DNA from: Deltaproteobacteria bacterium
GTDB taxonomy: Bacteria > Myxococcota_A > UBA796 > GCA-2862545
Assembly (NCBI GenBank): GCA_016938035.1
Contig: JAFGVK010000165.1
Span: 1-50,156 of the forward strand
Reading direction: 5' to 3'
Length of the DNA: 50,156 bases
Shown here: positions 45,347-50,156 of the stretch, in pieces
How the letters are laid out: every line of letters begins with the position of its first letter
How positions within the stretch are numbered: the first letter of the stretch is position 1
Made by a program: the position numbers and the translations under genes
The notes under the pieces: generated by a model
Told to the model about the DNA's origin: nothing
Databases searched by the model: none
What the model saw: only the letters and a program-made list of their open reading frames with translations

Positions 45347-45865
45347 ATGCGCATGATCGCACTCATGATGGTGTTCACCCTCGCCGCCTGCCCCAAGAAG
45401 CCCGAACCTCCTCCCCCCGTGATCACCCCTCCCGCGGTCGTCGAGACGGTGAAGAAGCCTGTGGTGGAAGAGGTCGAGGCCATCGAGATCATCAAGCGCA
45501 ACTTCCAGCGCGTGCACTTCGAGTACGACTCCACCTCGCTCACCGAGGACTCGCTCACCGCGCTGCGCGAGAACGCTGACATCCTCCAGACCCTCCCCGG
45601 CCTGCGGATCGAGGTCCAGGGCCACGCCGACGAGCGCGGCACCACCGAGTACAACATGGCGCTGGGCCAGAAGCGCGGGCAGGGCATCGCCGACAAGCTC
45701 TCTGGCATGGGCGTGAGCCGCGACCGCATCGCGGTCATCTCCTACGGAGAGGAGCGCCCCCTCGCCACCGGCGAGAGCGAGAGCGTGTGGAGCCAGAACC
45801 GCCGGGCCGAGTTCCGGGTGCTGTCCACCGTCCCCAACGCCGAGATCAGCGGCACCATCCGCTAG
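45347..45865 (+). CDS. pal: Peptidoglycan-associated (Pal/OmpA-type) lipoprotein
   Basis: The product is 172 residues. The ATG at 45347 is preceded by AAAGGAGGAGAAGCC, the strongest ribosome binding site in this window. MRMIALMMVFTLAAC is a lipoprotein signal. After a Pro/Lys/Glu-rich linker comes an OmpA-like domain: VHFEYDSTSLTEDSLTALRENADIL, IEVQGHADERGTTEYNMALGQKRGQGIADKL (with the Asp and Arg that bind diaminopimelate) and SYGEERPLATGESESVWSQNRRAEF. This is Pal, which ties the outer membrane to peptidoglycan. The tol genes are not here. A weak promoter candidate (TTGCTC at 45279, TAGACC at 45302) lies in the gap shared with oleB. Confidence 0.93.
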   Translation: MRMIALMMVFTLAACPKKPEPPPPVITPPAVVETVKKPVVEEVEAIEIIKRNFQRVHFEYDSTSLTEDSLTALRENADILQTLPGLRIEVQGHADERGTTEYNMALGQKRGQGIADKLSGMGVSRDRIAVISYGEERPLATGESESVWSQNRRAEFRVLSTVPNAEISGTIR

Positions 45866-45903
45866 GTCCCCTGCGGGCCCTCCCCGCAGCCCCAGAGGAG
45901 CCC

Positions 45904-46515
45904 ATGCGCCGTCAGCCAACACCTTTCCTGTGGGGGCTGATCGGCCTCAACGTGCTGGTCTACATCCTCTGGCAGCAGGCCCGGGGGTCCCAGGCGGGGC
46001 AGGACCTCATGGCAGCCAACTTCTTGGTGTCGGCCGACGGGGTGCTGGCAGGCAGGGTGTGGACCCTGCTCACCAGCGCCTTCTCGCACATCGACCCCTC
46101 ACACCTGCTGTTCAACATGATCGCCCTGTACGTCTTTGGTGGTGACGTGGCGCGGGTCATCGGCACGCGCGGGATGCTGCACCTGTACCTGGTCGGGGGG
46201 CTGGTCGCATCGCTCGGCCACGTGGCCTTCAACCTCCTGGCCGACAGCACCACCCCCGCCCTAGGGGCGAGCGGCTCGGTGATGGCCATCGCGGTGCTGT
46301 TCGGGGCCCTGTTCCCCCGCCGCACCCTGCTGGTGCAGTTCTTCATCCCGGTGCCGGCTGCCCTCGCGGTGGGCGGCTACCTGGTGATGGACTTCCTCGG
46401 GCTGTTCGGCCACGGGAGCGGCATCGCCCACGCGGCCCACCTGGGTGGAGCGGCCTATGGCCTCGCCTATTACGTCCTGACCGTGCGTCCGCGGCTGGTG
46501 CGGGGCGAGCGCTGA
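45904..46515 (+). CDS. Rhomboid-family intramembrane serine protease
   Basis: The product is 203 residues. The ATG at 45904 follows GAGGAGCCC, 38 bases after pal. Six membrane helices, as in minimal rhomboids. LLTSAFSHIDPSHLLFNMIALYVFG has the HxxxN-type oxyanion motif (HLLFN). LGASGSVMAIAVLFGA carries the nucleophile Ser123 in GxSG. AHAAHLGGAAYGLAYY supplies the catalytic His179. Rhomboids cut single-pass membrane proteins inside the bilayer. Its substrate is unknown. It shares an apparent operon with pal. Confidence 0.93.
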   Translation: MRRQPTPFLWGLIGLNVLVYILWQQARGSQAGQDLMAANFLVSADGVLAGRVWTLLTSAFSHIDPSHLLFNMIALYVFGGDVARVIGTRGMLHLYLVGGLVASLGHVAFNLLADSTTPALGASGSVMAIAVLFGALFPRRTLLVQFFIPVPAALAVGGYLVMDFLGLFGHGSGIAHAAHLGGAAYGLAYYVLTVRPRLVRGER

Positions 46516-46626
46516 GGGCGCGGGGGACGTCGCAAAATGCGCGGAAAAAGCCCTCTCGGGTGCCCTCACAGGAGGGTCCGGTTATGCCGCCCCCGCCAAT
46601 GATTTTGCCCCCTGTCAGGAGCGCAC

Positions 46627-47646
46627 ATGCTATGGGAAAACGTCGCCATCGAGTCTGTTGACATCGACCTTCCAGACAAGGTGGTCACCAGCGAGCAGCT
46701 TGAGAACGCGCTCAGCGCCACCATGGAGCGCTTCGGGATGGAGAAGGGGCTCCTGGAGCGCATCTCCGGCATCAAGGAGCGCCGCTGGTACGACTCCCTC
46801 GAGCTACCCAGCGCCATCGCCACCCGCGCCGCCGAGCGCGCCCTGGACAGGGCGGGGATCAGCGCCGGCCAGGTGGACATGCTCATCAACGGCTCGGTCA
46901 CCCGCGACTACGACGAGCCAGCCACCGCCACCATCGTCGGCGGCAACCTGGGCGTGAAGCACCACTGCTTCACCATGGACATCTCCCACGCCTGCCTGGG
47001 CTTCGTCACCGCGATGACCCAGGCCGCCAACGCCATCGAGCTGGGCCAGGCCAACCACGTGCTGGTCACCTCCGGTGAGAACGCGGTGCGCTCGCTGATG
47101 GTGGACATCAACCGGCTGAAGGCGCCGGACTGCCACATCAACACCTTCCGAAGGGCCTTCGCCACCCTCACCATCGGCACCGGCGGCGCGGCGATGGTGC
47201 TCTCACGGCGGGAGCACTCCAAGAGCGGCCACCGGCTGAAGGGCGCCCTGGGGGTGTCGGCCAACGAGCACAACCAGCTCTGCGTCGGCACCTGGACCGG
47301 TGGGATGCAGGCCGACACCGCGGGCCTGCTGGAGCACGGCACCGGCCTGCTCATCGAGTCCTACCCCAAGGCGGCGGCGATGTTCGGGTGGGAGGACGGC
47401 GACATCGACCAGTTCATCTCCCACCAGGTGAGCAACGCCCACTTCGAGCGGGTGTTCAACGCCCTGGGGCAGCCCCTCGATCGCAACTTCCGCACCCTGT
47501 CCTACCTGGGCAACGTGGCCTCCGCCTCGATCCCCATCACCCTGGTCGAGGCAGAGCGAGCCGGCAAGGTGAAGAGCGGGGATCAGCTCTGCTTCTACGG
47601 CGCCGGCTCCGGCCTGGGCGCGATGATCATGAACGTCGGCTGGTAG
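46627..47646 (+). CDS. oleA: OleA-type thiolase (3-oxoacyl-ACP synthase III family)
   Basis: The product is 339 residues, with the ATG after AGGAGCGCAC. Thiolase-fold catalytic residues are all present: Cys123 in SHACLGFV, His266 in FISHQVSN and Asn296 in YLGNVASAS. OleA joins two fatty acyl-CoAs head to head without decarboxylation, giving a 2-alkyl-3-keto acid. By sequence alone it could be FabH, but FabH is shorter, and the adjacent oleC and nearby oleB/oleD settle it. The 111-base gap before it has a possible long inverted pair (TGAGGGC at 46513, GCCCTCA at 46561). Confidence 0.9.
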   Translation: MLWENVAIESVDIDLPDKVVTSEQLENALSATMERFGMEKGLLERISGIKERRWYDSLELPSAIATRAAERALDRAGISAGQVDMLINGSVTRDYDEPATATIVGGNLGVKHHCFTMDISHACLGFVTAMTQAANAIELGQANHVLVTSGENAVRSLMVDINRLKAPDCHINTFRRAFATLTIGTGGAAMVLSRREHSKSGHRLKGALGVSANEHNQLCVGTWTGGMQADTAGLLEHGTGLLIESYPKAAAMFGWEDGDIDQFISHQVSNAHFERVFNALGQPLDRNFRTLSYLGNVASASIPITLVEAERAGKVKSGDQLCFYGAGSGLGAMIMNVGW

Positions 47647-47749
47647 CGCGCTCCCCGCGGCGCCTGCGGGCGCCCCGCTCCTCGCGGGCGAGGCTCCCCT
47701 GGCGGTGAGCGCCCCCTCAGACCCCTCCGCCCTCAGAGAGGAGCCCCTC

Positions 47750-49408
47750 ATGGGACAGAGCTTCAACATCGGCGCGGACCTGCGCGCCTGGGCCGAGCGC
47801 GCACCCGCCCGCGACGCGATCCGCTTCATGGTCCCCCACGCGGGCCCAGGCAGGGCGGTGGGGACCAGCCTCAGCTTCGCGGCGCTTGAACGGCTCTCCA
47901 ACCGCTACGCGCGGGGTTTCGCCGCCTCTGGCGTGGCGCGGGGCGACACCGTGCTGGTGCTGGCAAAGCCCAGCCTCGATTTCTACGCCTTCATGTTCGG
48001 CCTGTTCAAGCTCGGCGCGGTGCCGGTGCTGATGGACCCCGGCATGGGCTTCTCCGCCCTGCTGAAGTGCATCGAGCAGATCGGCCCCAAACACCTCGTC
48101 GCCATCCCGGTGGTCCACGCGGTGCGGCAGGTGCGCCGGCGCCCCTTCCGCGCGACCCAGACCTTCGTCACCGTGGGGCGGCGTTGGTTCTGGGGTGGCG
48201 CCAGCCTGGAGGGGGTGTACCGCGCCGCGGGCGAGGACGACACCCCGTTCGCGATGGCCGACTTTGACGCCGGCGAAGAGGCCTGCATCATCTTCACCTC
48301 GGGCTCCACCGGCACCCCAAAGGGGGTCTCTCTCACCCACGGGGCCTTCTCGAAGGTGGTGCGCGACCTCACCGCGGCCTTCTCGTTCACCGAGCAGGAC
48401 CGCTGGATGGACGCCTTCGCCGCCTTCGTCTTCTTTGACGTCTGCGCCGGGATGACCGCGGTGGTGGTGGAGGGCAACCTGACCAAGCCCGCCACCATCA
48501 AGCCCGAGCACGTGGTCCAGGCCATCCAGGAGCACCAGTGCACCGGGGCCTTCGCCTCGCCGATCGTGTGGGCCCAGGCCCTGCGCTACATGGAGCGGCA
48601 GGGCCTCGAGCTGCCCAGCCTCCAGCGCGCGGTGACCACCGGCGCCCCGATCGCGGCCGACATGCACCGCCGCTTCCAGGCGGTGGTCGAGGCGGGCGTG
48701 CAGCTCCACACCCCCTACGGCGCCACTGAGTGCCTCACCACCGCTCACATCGCCAGCGACGAGATCCTCGGCGAGACCTGGGAGCGGACCCGCGCCGGCC
48801 ACGGCACCTGCGTCGGGCGCCCGTACCCCGGCACCGCGGTCCACATCATCCGCCTGACCGAGGACCCCCTCCCCGAGTGGTCGGACGAGCTGCTGCTCCC
48901 GGTGGGCGAGATCGGCGAGATCGTGGCCGAGACCCCGGTGGCAAGCCCCGAGTACAAGGGGCTGCCCGAGGCCAACGCCGCGGCCAAGATCCGCAAGGGC
49001 GACCAGATCCTGCACCGCATGGGCGACCTGGGCTACCAGGACGAGCAGGGCCGCCTGTGGTTCTGCGGGCGCAAGGCGCACCGGCTAGAGACGGCCGAGG
49101 GCGTGGTCCCCGCGGTGCCCGTCGAGGGCATCTTCAACGAGCACCCCGCGGTGTTCCGCACCGCCCTGGTGGGCATGGGCCCCCGCGGCGCCGAGATCCC
49201 GGTGCTGCTGGTGGAGTCCGAGCAGGGCGCGACCTGGACCGAGGAGGAGCTGCTCGCCCTCGCGGTCGGCACGCGGTGGGAGGGGCTGGTGAAGGCGGTG
49301 GCTGGCCACCCGGGCTTCCCCACGGACGCCCGGCATAATTCGAAGATCCGGCGCGAGGACCTGAAGGCCTGGGCAGAGAATCACCTGCGGGGCAAGCTGC
49401 CCGGTTGA
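47750..49408 (+). CDS. oleC: OleC-type beta-lactone synthetase (ANL superfamily)
   Basis: The product is 552 residues. I take the ATG at 47750 (GGAG-CCCCTC) over a GTG at 47705 that has no binding site. ANL adenylating motifs: FTSGSTGTPKGVSLTHGAF (P-loop), TPYGATECL (A5), MGDLGYQDEQGRLWFCGRKAHR (A7/A8 hinge) and a late Lys-containing NSKIRREDL. OleC activates the beta-hydroxy acid as an adenylate and closes it to a cis beta-lactone, which OleB decarboxylates. Annotation pipelines often call it a fatty acid-CoA ligase. It follows oleA by 103 bases, probably in one transcript. Confidence 0.92.
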   Translation: MGQSFNIGADLRAWAERAPARDAIRFMVPHAGPGRAVGTSLSFAALERLSNRYARGFAASGVARGDTVLVLAKPSLDFYAFMFGLFKLGAVPVLMDPGMGFSALLKCIEQIGPKHLVAIPVVHAVRQVRRRPFRATQTFVTVGRRWFWGGASLEGVYRAAGEDDTPFAMADFDAGEEACIIFTSGSTGTPKGVSLTHGAFSKVVRDLTAAFSFTEQDRWMDAFAAFVFFDVCAGMTAVVVEGNLTKPATIKPEHVVQAIQEHQCTGAFASPIVWAQALRYMERQGLELPSLQRAVTTGAPIAADMHRRFQAVVEAGVQLHTPYGATECLTTAHIASDEILGETWERTRAGHGTCVGRPYPGTAVHIIRLTEDPLPEWSDELLLPVGEIGEIVAETPVASPEYKGLPEANAAAKIRKGDQILHRMGDLGYQDEQGRLWFCGRKAHRLETAEGVVPAVPVEGIFNEHPAVFRTALVGMGPRGAEIPVLLVESEQGATWTEEELLALAVGTRWEGLVKAVAGHPGFPTDARHNSKIRREDLKAWAENHLRGKLPG

Positions 49409-49433
49409 AGTACCGAGTGGGCTATTCTATCTT

Positions 49434-49452
49434 GGGGCTCACGCGGAGCCCC
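49434..49452 (+). promoter_or_regulatory. Hairpin sequestering the cheB ribosome binding site
   Basis: GGGGCTC (49434-49440) and GAGCCCC (49446-49452) form a perfect 7-bp stem with a 5-base loop (ACGCG), ending one base before the ATG at 49454. The GGAG binding site (49445-49448) lies at the loop edge and in the 3' arm, so folding would block initiation. A TATTCT-like -10 at about 49423 would start the transcript just before it. Confidence 0.5.
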
Positions 49453-49453
49453 C

Positions 49454-50092
49454 ATGACCCTCCCACCTGCACCCCAGATCATCGCAGTAGGCGCCTCGGC
49501 GGGCGGCCTGAAGGCCCTGACCGACCTCTTCACCAGCTTCCCCCGGTCCGGGCGCTTCGCCTTTGTGGTGGTCCAGCACCTCTCGCCCCACTTCAAGTCG
49601 GTGATGCGCGACCTGATGGAGAAGGTCACCTCCCTCGCGGTGGTGGTGGCAGAGGACGACATGGTGATCGAGGTGGACACCGTGTACCTCAACAGCCCTC
49701 ACTCCGACCTCTCGGTAGAGGACGGGCGCCTGAGGATCCTTCCGTGGCCGGAGCAGGCGACGGGGCCGCGCTTCCCGATCGATGTGCTGTTCCGCTCCCT
49801 GGTGGCCGAGGTGGGAGACAAGGCCATCGCGGTGGTGCTGTCGGGCACCGGCTCGGACGGGTCGAGGGGAATGGCCGAGGTCCACGATGCGGGGGGCCTC
49901 ACCGTGGTGCAGCGCCCGGACACCGCCCAGTTCGAGGGAATGCCCGACGCCGCCCTCCGCGCCACCACCTGCAACCTGGTGCTGCCCCCCAAGGAGATGG
50001 GCCAGGCCCTGCTCGGGCACCTCGAGGATCCCGTCCCCGCGACGAGGTCGGGGGTCCACCACCCCCTGCCGCTAGGAGCCTGTAGCGAATAG
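49454..50092 (+). CDS. Stand-alone CheB-type methylesterase domain protein
   Basis: The product is 212 residues. The start has GGAG-CCCCC. The whole chain is a CheB catalytic domain with no receiver: nucleophile Ser15 in VGASAGG, catalytic His42 in VVVQHLSPHFKS and Asp135 in LSGTGSDGSRGM, with AEDDMVIEVDTVYLNSP and GMPDAALRA between and after them. CheB removes methyl groups from chemoreceptor glutamates. Receiver-less versions are usually the first part of CheB-CheR-PAS hybrids or lie beside CheR, which may come next beyond the window edge. A C-terminal low-complexity tail (PATRSGVHHPLPLGACSE) suggests the end is real. Confidence 0.9.
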   Translation: MTLPPAPQIIAVGASAGGLKALTDLFTSFPRSGRFAFVVVQHLSPHFKSVMRDLMEKVTSLAVVVAEDDMVIEVDTVYLNSPHSDLSVEDGRLRILPWPEQATGPRFPIDVLFRSLVAEVGDKAIAVVLSGTGSDGSRGMAEVHDAGGLTVVQRPDTAQFEGMPDAALRATTCNLVLPPKEMGQALLGHLEDPVPATRSGVHHPLPLGACSE

Positions 50093-50101
50093 CGCCGGAT
50101 C

Positions 50102-50123
50102 GGACGAAACGCCGGTTTTGTCC
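50102..50123. terminator. Hairpin after the CheB-domain gene
   Basis: GGACGAAAC (50102-50110) and GTTTTGTCC (50115-50123) pair over 9 bp (one G-U) around GCCG, 10 bases after the stop. No T tract follows. It could be a terminator or a regulatory hairpin before the next gene. Confidence 0.4.
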
Positions 50124-50156
50124 GTGACGCAGCCCGACGATATTCGGCGTTTACTC

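Overview
The window is about 50 kb of very GC-rich DNA from a Gram-negative bacterium. The outer-membrane and lipid A type genes (a TamA/TamB pair, a Pal/OmpA lipoprotein, an LpxL-like acyltransferase) set the cell type. The many lipoproteins with very short signal peptides, the MopE-type Ca-binding repeats, the Ser/Thr-kinase-like protein and the two-component genes resemble Myxococcota or related deltaproteobacterial lineages. That placement is inference from gene content and no rRNA is present. Most genes start after a GGAG box with a short C-rich spacer (typically GGAG-YCCC-Y-ATG), and I used this to choose starts. I see no tRNA, rRNA, CRISPR array or phage genes.

Layout. 1-2.3 kb: tandem repeats and uvrB. 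2.4-8.2 kb: two large surface lipoproteins, one with a PHP metallohydrolase domain and one with eleven MopE-type repeats and a fibrinogen-like end. 8.3-13.9 kb: a POT-like transporter (minus strand), a C45-type hydrolase lipoprotein, a small lipoprotein, an EEP-fold lipoprotein and a barrel-like protein. 14.1-15.8 kb: a Na/Pi cotransporter gene cut by an in-frame TAG. 16.0-19.6 kb: a ribbon-helix-helix/zinc protein, then a FIST sensor overlapping a hybrid histidine kinase. 19.7-20.6 kb: a eukaryote-like AGPAT acyltransferase. 20.6-21.4 kb: repeats only. 21.4-25.3 kb: a TetR repressor divergent from an FtsX-FtsX-ATPase export operon. 25.5-33.2 kb: an LpxL-like acyltransferase whose start codon overlaps, head to head, that of a lipid-anchored TamA (TamL-like), followed by TamB. 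33.2-35.2 kb: repeats and one lipoprotein. 35.2-39.0 kb (minus): pseudokinase, dtd, inositol-phosphatase, pentapeptide-repeat operon. 39.1-42.4 kb (minus): two secreted TldD/PmbA-family proteins, one with and one without the zinc motif. 42.4-43.3 kb: repeats. 43.3-49.4 kb: the olefin biosynthesis genes, oleB-oleD on the minus strand and, after pal and a rhomboid protease gene, oleA-oleC on the plus strand. The window ends in a stand-alone CheB methylesterase domain gene.

How the genes fit together. Much of the window concerns the envelope: Tam export, lipoprotein or lipid export by the ABC operon, acyltransferases, Pal and several lipoproteins. OleA (condensation), OleD (reduction), OleC (beta-lactone formation) and OleB (decarboxylation) make a complete pathway from acyl-CoA to long-chain internal alkenes.

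Two dispersed repeat families not explained by the genes stand out. One is MITE-like (17-bp inverted ends around GATCATCGTTT, with internal units of about 81-90 bp) and has two good members, one degenerate member and a solo end. The other is a repeat of about 200 bp in three same-strand copies with a conserved nested hairpin.
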